A DNA stretch of 6,699 nucleotides from Porticoccaceae bacterium (GCA_003448675.1 DLXZ01000237.1:4178-10876), one strand, 5' to 3'; shown: positions 1-5,969, numbered from the stretch's first letter. The notes: generated by a model not told the origin, from the sequence alone. Made by a program: numbers and translations.

Positions 1-356
1 GTCGGTTCGGCTTGCTGAACCAAACGCCGCAGCAACTCGATATCTTTGGGGTATTCCGAGCGCATCATCTGGAATAACCTCATCTCACTTATTTTTGCGG
101 ACCTGAGGCTCGCACCAATCGGCTTTGCCCCTTCCCGATGAGGTAACCAGGGCAGTAGGTAGGCGCCGCGCTCCGCAATGCGGCCAGGATTCGCATAACC
201 CTGGATCAGACGGTAATACGCGGGTAGATCTGCGATGTCATCTACCCCCTGGCAACGCTTCAATTCTGCGAGCCAACCCCGGTGGTTTTCCTGCCAGTCT
301 TTGATGCGGGTACGCATCATTATCCAGTTGATACTTTGCGCTTGCGGCTGTTCCAT
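1..356 (-). CDS. casB: Cascade small subunit CasB/Cse2, type I-E (partial, C-terminus outside window)
   Basis: The first 118 codons are visible, starting MEQPQAQSINWIMMRTRIKD; the reading frame is open to the window edge. Cse2 is the Cascade small subunit, present as a dimer along the belly of the complex, where it stabilises the displaced DNA strand of the R-loop. Family-like features are the basic N-terminal helix with a Trp, the DLPAYYRLI stretch, the ALLPWLPHRE-like segment (here YLLPWLPHRE) and the C-terminal RLFQMMRSEYPKDIELLRRLV helix region. About 40-50 residues should be missing compared with the roughly 160-residue E. coli protein. The ATG lies 9 bp after the casA stop. Its ribosome binding site AAGGGGG (minus strand, 361-367) overlaps the casA stop codon, so the two genes are very probably translationally coupled. 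The family call rests on both position after casA and sequence character. Confidence 0.9.
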   Translation of the reverse strand, partial: MEQPQAQSINWIMMRTRIKDWQENHRGWLAELKRCQGVDDIADLPAYYRLIQGYANPGRIAERGAYLLPWLPHREGAKPIGASLRSAKISEMRLFQMMRSEYPKDIELLRRLVQQAEP

Positions 357-365
357 GTTGCCCCC

Positions 366-1841
366 TTATAATTCAATCTTTCTTAAACCACTGTTTAAGC
401 TGCGTTTGTCTATGGCGTATTGCTTGAGCCCTTCTGGCGAATGCTGGTACGGCCGACTCAGTTCTTCAAAGATATCCCTAGCCAGCCCTTTGCACTGATC
501 AAGAAAGCTCTCAGCAACGAGTCGACCTTCCTTTCGGTTAGAAAAAGACTTCAGCAACTCGTGAACCAAGGATTCAGTTTGCTGGTAGTAAGTGCGTTCC
601 GCCTGCTCATGGATTTGGGCGCCGGTTTCTTTACCAAAGTAATAGGCTCTCCCCCTCAGCGCAGTTTTTACCGCTATAGCTGCGTTGATTGCCCTCTCCA
701 AAAACCCCTTATTTGATTGCCATTCCATGGGCATTGAAAACAGCTCATGCCGTCGTTCAAGAATTGCCGCTTGTTTATTAGCGTAGCCCCCAACCAACAA
801 CACCATACGATCATGGCTCTGGTCTAGAAAAACATCTTCATATTGATCTATTACGGGCGCTCGGACGTTGCCATCCTTTGCCGTCTCATAGCTCAGCGCA
901 TACTGATTCAGTTGCGTCCAACCCGGTGTCAATTGATTGAATGACAGGTAACGCTCTTTTTCTCGTTCCTGCTTTTTAATATTCCAGCAACGGGGAGAGT
1001 GGGGATGGGGCCAAAGGCCTTGCACCTCGAATTTGAAATCCGCTTCGCACCAGAACCCACTGTAGGCTGTTTCAGTGTTAAGGCCGCAGTGCCCACAACT
1101 CACCGGTGCATCAAGTTCCGTTGCCTCAAGCTTTAACCTCAAAGGCTGCCAAAACAAACCGCGGCGTAAACCGATTTTTTGCGCAGTAATGCGCTCCCCA
1201 GCGGCAATGGGACTTTCCCAGCACAGGACATCGTTGTCCGCATCCGGCAACAGCTCTTTGGCCGCCCCACTATGAAGTACATTCAGCCAAAGTGTTTCCC
1301 GCAAGTCTTTCCCGCTCAGGAAGGTATTCAACTTGCCACCACCACGTAGGCCTGCCTTGTGTTTGCCAGAGAAACCCGGCGCATTGCTGGCCTGGTTAAA
1401 CAAGGCAATCGCGGCGCAACTGCCACAAACCAGAGTGATTTCACCTGGATCATTGAAAAATGCGTGGTTATTGCCTTCCGGCAACCCGATAAACAACTTT
1501 TGAATGGGCGTGGTTTCTTTGGCTTTCGGGTCTGTGACCTGCATAAAAGGCTTCGATGAATGCTGAAGGTCGAAGCTATCTGCATAGCCTTCGATTAACT
1601 CCCCATATTCCGCCTCACTCATGGGGCTCTGTGCGCGCTGCCGTAATGCCGCTGCACTTGGTGGCTGCGCCACTACCTGCACCAACGAAACCAGCAACTG
1701 CAAAGTGGCCAGCTCCATATCGTCGCGGGGTAGCGCCAGGTGGTAGGGAGCATCCGATATGAGCAACTCCTGAAAGCTGATCTGCTCAATGCCTGACGTA
1801 CTGCGAACCGGGATCCACGACGAAACAATTAGGTTAGTCAT
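366..1841 (-). CDS. casA: Cascade large subunit CasA/Cse1, type I-E
   Basis: A complete 491-residue protein, close to the roughly 500 residues of E. coli CasA. Cse1 recognises the PAM, opens the duplex and recruits Cas3 to the Cascade R-loop. Visible family features are the N-terminal NLIVSSWIPVR segment, a PSAAALRQRA stretch near residue 65, and NNHAFFNDPGEITL around 124-137, which corresponds to the loop that contacts the PAM region in the E. coli protein. Two CxxC pairs (C139/C142 and C249/C252) could hold a metal. GGGKLNTFLSGKDLRETLWL at 167-186 is followed by a helical C-terminal domain from about residue 375. The ATG is preceded by AGGAG with a 7-nt gap (1849-1853). The gene is followed at 9 bp by casB and preceded at 19 bp by a small ORF. 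A leftward promoter near 2007-2035, overlapped by a putative Cascade target site, probably drives it. Confidence 0.96.
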   Translation of the reverse strand: MTNLIVSSWIPVRSTSGIEQISFQELLISDAPYHLALPRDDMELATLQLLVSLVQVVAQPPSAAALRQRAQSPMSEAEYGELIEGYADSFDLQHSSKPFMQVTDPKAKETTPIQKLFIGLPEGNNHAFFNDPGEITLVCGSCAAIALFNQASNAPGFSGKHKAGLRGGGKLNTFLSGKDLRETLWLNVLHSGAAKELLPDADNDVLCWESPIAAGERITAQKIGLRRGLFWQPLRLKLEATELDAPVSCGHCGLNTETAYSGFWCEADFKFEVQGLWPHPHSPRCWNIKKQEREKERYLSFNQLTPGWTQLNQYALSYETAKDGNVRAPVIDQYEDVFLDQSHDRMVLLVGGYANKQAAILERRHELFSMPMEWQSNKGFLERAINAAIAVKTALRGRAYYFGKETGAQIHEQAERTYYQQTESLVHELLKSFSNRKEGRLVAESFLDQCKGLARDIFEELSRPYQHSPEGLKQYAIDKRSLNSGLRKIEL

Positions 1842-1860
1842 CTTTTAGCTCCTATCCTGG

Positions 1861-1977
1861 TTAAATCAGAACGATAGCAGCGAAGATTATTAGCAACACA
1901 AGCACCAATAGCCCCCTGTCATTAACTCGATTACATGTCTCTAGCAGCTTTGAGAACCCTTCAAAAATATCTTTCAC
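1861..1977 (-). CDS. Unannotated 38-residue single-pass membrane peptide upstream of casA
   Basis: This short ORF starts GTG AAA GAT and ends ATT TAA. The residues run MKDIFEGFSKLLETCNRVND, then RG, then a 16-residue hydrophobic run LLVLVLLIIFAAIVLI to the C-terminus, which looks like one membrane helix. The N-terminal half looks like a short amphipathic helix with a Cys at 15. The start choice rests on GAGG (1985-1988) 7 nt before the GTG; an in-frame TAG lies ten codons upstream, so there is little room for another start. The stop lies 19 bp before casA, and the ORF is the first one after the predicted casA-operon promoter. I do not recognise the protein and assign no function. Possibilities are a small membrane accessory of the cas operon, a leader peptide for casA translation, or a small hydrophobic toxin of the type I kind. 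It contains several codons that are usually rare in proteobacteria (AGG, CTA, ATA). Confidence 0.6.
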   Translation of the reverse strand: MKDIFEGFSKLLETCNRVNDRGLLVLVLLIIFAAIVLI

Positions 1978-2006
1978 GCGCCGGCCTCGAACAGATTTTT
2001 GAACCT

Positions 2007-2035
2007 ATTCTAGCCAGCAACCAATTATTATTCAA
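2007..2035 (-). promoter_or_regulatory. Predicted sigma70-type promoter for the small ORF-casA-casB operon
   Basis: Read on the minus strand: -35 TTGAAT (2030-2035), 17-bp spacing, -10 TAGAAT (2007-2012), matching the consensus at 4/6 and 5/6. Transcription would start near position 2000, about 23 nt before the small ORF and about 160 nt before casA. The -35 box overlaps the AAG PAM of the putative Cascade target site at 2034. A weaker alternative is TTTACT (2049-2054) with AATAAT (2027-2032), 16 bp apart, which would also be covered by the same site. Confidence 0.5.
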
Positions 2036-2068
2036 GTAGGTGTTGAGAAGTAAATATAAAATCGCTTA
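2034..2068 (+). promoter_or_regulatory. Putative Cascade target site (AAG PAM plus partial protospacer) for the crRNA-like RNA
   Basis: AAG at 2034-2036 is followed by TAGGTGTTGAGAAGTAA at 2037-2053. The first 17 nt of the crRNA-like spacer (from 2100) read TAGGTATTGAGTAGTAA. They agree at 15 of 17 positions, and the two mismatches are at spacer positions 6 and 12. From position 18 on, agreement is lost. In type I-E R-loops every sixth base of the guide is flipped out and does not pair, so positions 6 and 12 should cost nothing. AAG is the classical I-E PAM. Pairing limited to the PAM-proximal half is expected to allow binding but not an R-loop complete enough for Cas3 cutting. The site covers or abuts the -35 boxes of both divergent promoters. 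Confidence 0.72.
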
Positions 2069-2072
2069 TAAT
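2043..2072 (+). promoter_or_regulatory. Predicted promoter of the crRNA-like RNA
   Basis: Plus strand: -35 TTGAGA (2043-2048, 5/6 to consensus), 18-bp spacing, -10 TATAAT (2067-2072, 6/6). The expected start is about 2078-2080, exactly at the foot of the first repeat-like hairpin. The -35 box lies inside the putative Cascade target site, so the RNA may repress its own synthesis. It is back to back with the predicted casA promoter; the two -35 boxes are 7 bp apart. Confidence 0.65.
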
Positions 2073-2099
2073 CAAATTTCCCAAACTTGGGATGAACCA
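2071..2099 (+). repeat. Degenerate type I-E CRISPR repeat 1 (upstream repeat of the crRNA-like RNA)
   Basis: The 3' part GGGATGAACCA (2089-2099) matches the end of common I-E repeats (GGGGATGAACCG) except the last base and one stem G. A shortened hairpin, TCCCA / AACT loop / TGGGA (2079-2092), replaces the usual CCCCNN-NNNN-NNGGGG stem. The half before the stem has lost repeat identity, and the TATAAT box occupies its first bases. By analogy with Cas6e, cleavage between 2091 and 2092 would leave the 8-nt 5' handle ATGAACCA. Confidence 0.7.
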
Positions 2100-2131
2100 T
2101 AGGTATTGAGTAGTAATATTTTTCGTCAATT

Positions 2132-2160
2132 ACCTTCCCCACCTCTGTGGGGATCACTTC
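2132..2160 (+). repeat. Degenerate type I-E CRISPR repeat 2 (downstream repeat, 3' hairpin of the crRNA-like RNA)
   Basis: TTCCCCAC-CTCT-GTGGGGAT (2135-2154) fits the I-E repeat core, with a perfect 6-bp stem CCCCAC/GTGGGG and a 4-nt loop, the geometry bound by Cas6e. The orientation (TTCCCC on the left, GGGGAT on the right) is the same as that of repeat 1. The last eight bases, ATCACTTC, have drifted from ATGAACCG. That part is discarded after cleavage in a terminal repeat, so drift there is what one expects if only the hairpin is still needed. Confidence 0.75.
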
Positions 2161-2195
2161 GTGGCCAAGCCAGACTTGGCCACGTTATTCTTCTC
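2160..2195 (+). terminator. Hairpin terminator of the crRNA-like RNA
   Basis: CGTGGCCAAG (2160-2169), loop CCAGA, CTTGGCCACG (2175-2184): a perfect 10-bp stem. On the plus strand it is followed by TTATTCTTCTCT, which is T-rich though not a clean run. On the minus strand, after cas3, the hairpin is followed by GAAGTGATCC with no T tract. It therefore looks like an intrinsic terminator for the plus-strand RNA rather than for cas3. It directly abuts the cas3 stop codon, and its T-rich tail overlaps the cas3 3' end. Confidence 0.6.
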
Positions 2196-4782
2196 TACGC
2201 ACCAAACCCAGCTTCGAATCATAGGTCAACAACACCGCACCTTCACGGCACTCCCAGTGGCCATTTCTCATCACTCCAATAAGCTCAGCAACGTCATTGT
2301 CCTTTGTAAGTGCTTCTGGCAGCCATTTTTTCCAACTGGCGGGGACGCCGACAGTATTCAGCATCATCGTTTCCTGTTGTTGCCATTCATCTAGCTCAGC
2401 CAGCCGTTCACCAGACAGGGTTTGTAACCCTTGGGGCGATTCCTGCAACAGGAGTAAGTTGGCGTTCATATCACCGTCTCTGGTCATACATGCCACGTTT
2501 TCATCGGTATCAGAAGACGGGTTGTAATTTGCGGAACTCAATTGGCGGGCAACGTAGTAGCTGGCCTCTGATTTTTGTTCGTAGGCCTCATGGGACTGCA
2601 CCACACTATCAGGCTCATCAGACCACGGGGCTTCGCTATAGACCTGTTCAATCCAGTGGCGGTATGCCTGAGGAAAACGAATTTTTTCCGAACCGCGTAG
2701 CAACTGACGGGTTCGCCATAGTAGTCTTGCGGAGGCATAGATAACTTGATGCAGACCAAAATCTTCTTCGTCAGTCGGCACCAGCACCACCGCGCGTGAC
2801 GCGGATGCAAAGACTGAAGCCCGGTTGTCTCGCTCATGACGATGCAAACGGCCAAGGCGCTGAAACAGCAGGTCCACCGGGCAGATTTGTGTAATCAACC
2901 AATCAAAGTCGAGATCGAGCGACTGCTCGATTACCTGGGTTGCAACCAGAATACGCCCTAAATCTCGATCTGCGTCTTTACCGTAGTGGTCTTTAACGCG
3001 TTGCTCATGCAGCTGCCGGTCGGCATAGATATAGCGGGCATGAAAAATATCGACGGGAATTTCCACTCCACGTTCTTCAACTCTCGCCGCAATCGTTTGA
3101 TAGAGCCGCTGTGCATCGGCTACTAGATTACAGACCATGCCGACCAACGCGCCCTTTGACGCGGCATCAATTATTCGATTGATCAGGTCTTCGTCAGGCA
3201 AGCAGTCTTCGGTGGCCACCAGCTCAATATGTACTTCCCGAGGTTTAGGAAGCTGAGTTTTGTCTTCTATCTCAAGATAATTGATATCCTCACCACAGAC
3301 TTGCGTCACCAATGGATAGGTAGTTTGCTCATCAATAACCGGCCCAACGTTTTTTGCCCATGCTTCGATCAACTTGACTTTATGGGCTGCTGGCAATGTG
3401 GCCGATAGCAGAATCGCCGAGCCACCAGCCCGGCTCTGGTTCTCCAGCACCTTGGTTAAGAGGCCATACATGTAGGCATCGTAGGCGTGAACTTCGTCGA
3501 CGATAAGAACGCTTTTTTGCACGCCAAAACTGCGAACGAAATTGTGACGTACCGGGAGCACCGAGATCAGCACCTGATCAATCGTGCAAACACCAATCTG
3601 CCCAAGAAACACCCGTTTTCGGCTTTCCCCTAACCATTTTGCACACTGCACCTGAGCCGCTTCTTTCCCCTGCGCATCGCTCCGTTCTGCTGCTGATTTA
3701 ACGCGCTGAAACTCATGATTAAAACGCGCCTTGCCATGGGCTAGGACCAGATTCGCGCCATCTGCATATAGGCGGTTAGCGACCTCCTCCAACCGCTCAA
3801 GCATCGCGTCGGCCGTTGCTTGAGTTGGCAAAGCAAAAATCACACTATCCGCTCGGCTTTTACTGAGAAGTTCGCTGGCATAGGCCAATGCCGCTTCGGT
3901 TTTACCAGAGCCTGTCGGTGCTTCAATCACCGTTAGGCCTGGAGCCGAATTAAGCTTTTGGACAATGGTTTGAAGCTGTCGCGGGCGTAACTTAGGAAAC
4001 AAGCCCTCCATCCCTGTTATGCCAAGGCCCTGCTTATGCAAACCGAACTTTTCGATTAATGGGGAGGCTATTTTTCTAGCTTTCGCCCAATAAGCCTCCA
4101 ATCCATCTTCATACGGTTTAGGTTGGAAAGTAAAAAAATCCGAGTTAGAGCCAATCCAGTCGCACACTGAACAAAAGCCCGCCAACATCGGCGGGCAATC
4201 GGGCAAGGGTGCTCTATAGTCGATCTGAGCGGGTCTAAGAAAGAGATCTACGAGCGTGTTAGCCCAAGTCAACCGCGCCTCTTCATCCCGCTCAATGACC
4301 CATTCTTCTGCGTCTGGAGTTTGCCATTGCCCAGACATTTGCAAATCACCGTGGTGGCCACAAACCGCTGCAAGCCAATCTTTTGCTGAATCTAAGCCAA
4401 AGCCCAACTTCCTGGAGATTTGCTTACGAAACGCCAGATATCCCTGCGGGCCGTGGTAGTAACCTCTCTCCGAGTTAGCATCGTCCTCTCCAAAATCTGG
4501 CCATAGGACCTTGAGTGCTTCGGGTACTTTGAGTTGAAAACGGACATCGAGCTTCCCCAAATCATGTAGTGCAATAAAAAAAAGCACCCAGGCTTTGGTT
4601 TGAGACTGTGAGAGCCCGGTCACTCTACAGAAACTAGCTCTAATGGCTGCCGACGAATCCCACCATTGACTTGCGACCGCAGCTACATCCAGGCAGTGGT
4701 AGGGCAGCAGGTGATATACCGCGGTCTTCTGCTCCTCCGCCTGCGCGGCCTTACCCCAATAGGCCCAATAGCCTGGACTCAC
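2185..4782 (-). CDS. cas3: CRISPR helicase-nuclease Cas3, type I-E
   Basis: A complete 865-residue protein, near the 888 residues of E. coli Cas3. It is recruited by Cascade, unwinds the invader DNA 3' to 5' and degrades it. The N-terminal HD nuclease is visible as YH at 28-29, HDLGK at 73-77 and HH at 143-144, with the conserved CDWIGSNSDFF at 207-217. The superfamily 2 helicase follows: Walker A APTGSGKT at 288-295, DEVH at 429-432, SATLP at 460-464, VATQVIEQSLDLDFD at 613-627 and motif VI QRLGRLHRH at 641-649. All catalytic motifs are intact. The start is GTG, with AAGGAG 7 nt upstream (4790-4795); an in-frame TAA lies 12 codons upstream with no ATG between. It is separated from casA by the gap holding the crRNA-like RNA, so it probably has separate control. 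A 14-codon mini-ORF overlaps its start. Confidence 0.97.
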   Translation of the reverse strand: MSPGYWAYWGKAAQAEEQKTAVYHLLPYHCLDVAAVASQWWDSSAAIRASFCRVTGLSQSQTKAWVLFFIALHDLGKLDVRFQLKVPEALKVLWPDFGEDDANSERGYYHGPQGYLAFRKQISRKLGFGLDSAKDWLAAVCGHHGDLQMSGQWQTPDAEEWVIERDEEARLTWANTLVDLFLRPAQIDYRAPLPDCPPMLAGFCSVCDWIGSNSDFFTFQPKPYEDGLEAYWAKARKIASPLIEKFGLHKQGLGITGMEGLFPKLRPRQLQTIVQKLNSAPGLTVIEAPTGSGKTEAALAYASELLSKSRADSVIFALPTQATADAMLERLEEVANRLYADGANLVLAHGKARFNHEFQRVKSAAERSDAQGKEAAQVQCAKWLGESRKRVFLGQIGVCTIDQVLISVLPVRHNFVRSFGVQKSVLIVDEVHAYDAYMYGLLTKVLENQSRAGGSAILLSATLPAAHKVKLIEAWAKNVGPVIDEQTTYPLVTQVCGEDINYLEIEDKTQLPKPREVHIELVATEDCLPDEDLINRIIDAASKGALVGMVCNLVADAQRLYQTIAARVEERGVEIPVDIFHARYIYADRQLHEQRVKDHYGKDADRDLGRILVATQVIEQSLDLDFDWLITQICPVDLLFQRLGRLHRHERDNRASVFASASRAVVLVPTDEEDFGLHQVIYASARLLWRTRQLLRGSEKIRFPQAYRHWIEQVYSEAPWSDEPDSVVQSHEAYEQKSEASYYVARQLSSANYNPSSDTDENVACMTRDGDMNANLLLLQESPQGLQTLSGERLAELDEWQQQETMMLNTVGVPASWKKWLPEALTKDNDVAELIGVMRNGHWECREGAVLLTYDSKLGLVRREE

Positions 4783-4823
4783 GATAGATCTCCTTGGCGC
4801 CAGCCCGGTGAATGATTAGCCAT
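4779..4823 (-). other. Possible 14-codon leader ORF overlapping the cas3 start
   Basis: It reads MANHSPGWRQGDLS then TGA, with GGAGGG (4832-4837) 8 nt before the ATG. Its TGA overlaps the cas3 GTG as GTGA, the classic coupling arrangement. The cas3 ribosome binding site lies inside it. This could be a leader peptide that couples translation into cas3, or chance. No conservation information is available. Confidence 0.3.
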
Positions 4824-4853
4824 CACTATATCCCTCCGTATGGACAAAACCTG

Positions 4854-5822
4854 TCATGTCGGTTTGTACAGTAAAAGTGACGTCTGCAAGCGCTGTTGCA
4901 CGGCTTTGCGCAGGCTGGCGGGCTTAAGGACTTCGACATAGGGCAGGTGGCGGAGGATGTCGCGGAGCAGTTCGCGCTCGTCGCTGTAGGGGAAGGACAG
5001 ATAGTAATCTTTACCTTGCCATCGGGTCTGTTGCTCGGGGTGCCAGCGTTGACGGGAGATCTCCAACGCTACGGGAGGCAGAAAACGCAGGTGAGCCTTT
5101 TTATTGGCGCTTCCGGCGAAGATGCCGTAGCCGGCGGTGAAATGGTCGGCCAGTTGGGAGCCGCTTATTTCCTTCGCCGGTTCTGACAGCAACTCGGCAT
5201 TTTCGATACGCGCCAGCGCGAAGGTGCGCAGGGCTTTGCGGCGGTGGCACCAGGCATCGAGGTACCAGTTGTCGCGGTAATAAACCAGGGTCTGTGGGCT
5301 GAGGGTGCGTGCGGATCGCCTGCCGGCGTAGTCACTGTAATCGAGGCGGAGTTGGCAACGCCCCAACAGGGCCTCGCCGACGCGCAGAAAAGTGTTTGAG
5401 TCGATTTCGCTATGGGCCAGGGGCAGCACTTTAATACGCTTGGCCAGGTCGTCGGCGCTGAGGCCACGAGCACTGAGGTTTTTTGTCAACAGCTGGTCGA
5501 CGGCTTTAAGTTCGCGGGCCAGCAGGCTGTTGCCGAGGTTTTCGAGCATACCCAGCAACAGCACCATGGATTGCAACTCACCAGCGGAAAGCCAGAGGCC
5601 GGGCAGCTCAAACATGGCATGCTCGTCGCCCGCGTAACGGTAGCCGTGTTCGGCGTGAATGTATTCGATCGGTGCGTTTAATTCGTCGCGCATGCGCTCG
5701 ATAACGCGGGTGACGGTTTTGGTGGAGCATTCCAGCAGCTCGGCGAGTTGGGCGAGGCTCAACCCCCGGCGGTGGTTATTGAATATACGGTGCAGTGAAA
5801 GGATGCGGTCGAACTTGTCCAT
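4854..5822 (-). CDS. HTH-WYL domain transcriptional regulator (YafY family)
   Basis: A complete 322-residue protein. The N-terminal winged helix-turn-helix covers roughly residues 4-65, with LAQLAELLECSTKTVTRVIE as the DNA-reading part. A WYL domain lies at about 145-215, where the namesake residues are present as NWYLDAW (W186, Y187, L188). A C-terminal WCX-type domain runs from about 243, ending PYVEVLKPASLRKAVQQRL. WYL regulators are thought to sense ligands, possibly nucleic acid or nucleotide signals, and they recur next to CRISPR-Cas and other defence loci. The gene runs in the same direction as cas3 and stops 71 bp before it, so it may regulate or be co-transcribed with cas3. Its high GC content resembles the dehydrogenase gene more than the cas genes, so it could instead be a host neighbour. 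The ATG has only a weak GGGA-like ribosome binding site. The regulated target cannot be told from sequence. Confidence 0.88.
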   Translation of the reverse strand: MDKFDRILSLHRIFNNHRRGLSLAQLAELLECSTKTVTRVIERMRDELNAPIEYIHAEHGYRYAGDEHAMFELPGLWLSAGELQSMVLLLGMLENLGNSLLARELKAVDQLLTKNLSARGLSADDLAKRIKVLPLAHSEIDSNTFLRVGEALLGRCQLRLDYSDYAGRRSARTLSPQTLVYYRDNWYLDAWCHRRKALRTFALARIENAELLSEPAKEISGSQLADHFTAGYGIFAGSANKKAHLRFLPPVALEISRQRWHPEQQTRWQGKDYYLSFPYSDERELLRDILRHLPYVEVLKPASLRKAVQQRLQTSLLLYKPT

Positions 5823-5903
5823 GTTCTGTCCCGAATTTTACCTGCGCTACTGCCGAAAGCAGGTTGTCAGGTCTATCCGTTTTATCTCCAACACTCATAG
5901 GGT

Positions 5904-5919
5904 TTTCGACTTAACGAAA
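5904..5919. promoter_or_regulatory. Possible operator: inverted repeat upstream of the WYL regulator
   Basis: TTTCG-ACTTAA-CGAAA forms 5-bp perfect arms around an AT-rich centre, 82 bp before the regulator's ATG in the 147-bp gap after the dehydrogenase gene. Its size suits an HTH dimer site and it could serve autoregulation. Arms this short occur by chance, and no convincing promoter could be placed around it, apart from an isolated TTGATA (minus strand, 5926-5931). Confidence 0.22.
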
Positions 5920-5969
5920 TCCTTATATCAAATTCTGGCCATTATCGCGACGAGCCTGGGCCTGGCTGC

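Larger units (their letters stand above)
2079..2195 (+). ncRNA. crRNA-like regulatory RNA (CreR/CreA type), one spacer between two degenerate I-E repeats
   Basis: The unit holds, in order, a degenerate I-E repeat (to 2099), a spacer at 2100-2131 of exactly 32 nt, a second repeat-like hairpin (2132-2160) and a 10-bp terminator hairpin. Each repeat was aligned independently to the 29-nt I-E consensus, and the gap between them came out at 32 nt, the standard I-E spacer length. Processing like a normal crRNA would give 61 nt (2092-2152). It has its own promoter and lies antisense to the cas genes, in the cas3-casA gap. Its spacer partly matches the shared promoter region 60 bp upstream behind an AAG PAM. 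Crisprs of other subtypes are known to carry such crRNA-like RNAs (CreR, CreA) that guide Cascade to repress cas or toxin promoters; that this is one of them is inference. Start and end are estimates from the promoter and the hairpin. Confidence 0.72.

Noticed and set aside
366..716. Plus-strand ORFs opposite the 3' end of casA and the casB start
   Set aside because: Shadows of well-supported Cascade genes, with no ribosome binding site or motifs.
1785..1794. Second partial match to the crRNA-like spacer (minus strand AGGCATTGAG) inside casA
   Set aside because: One seed mismatch besides the first base, no AAG-type PAM, match only about 10 nt; compatible with chance.
2037..2116. The 17-nt direct repeat (2037-2053 and 2100-2116) as a simple tandem duplication
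   Set aside because: A duplication could be its origin, but it would not explain the PAM, the repeat-flanked 32-nt frame and the mismatches at 6 and 12; kept as the null explanation.
1842..2184. A true multi-unit CRISPR array in the cas3-casA gap
   Set aside because: Only two degenerate repeats and one spacer are present; no further repeat copies were seen in the window.
2310..2744. 144-codon plus-strand ORF opposite cas3
   Set aside because: Antisense shadow of cas3: no family resemblance, while the cas3 frame carries all helicase motifs.
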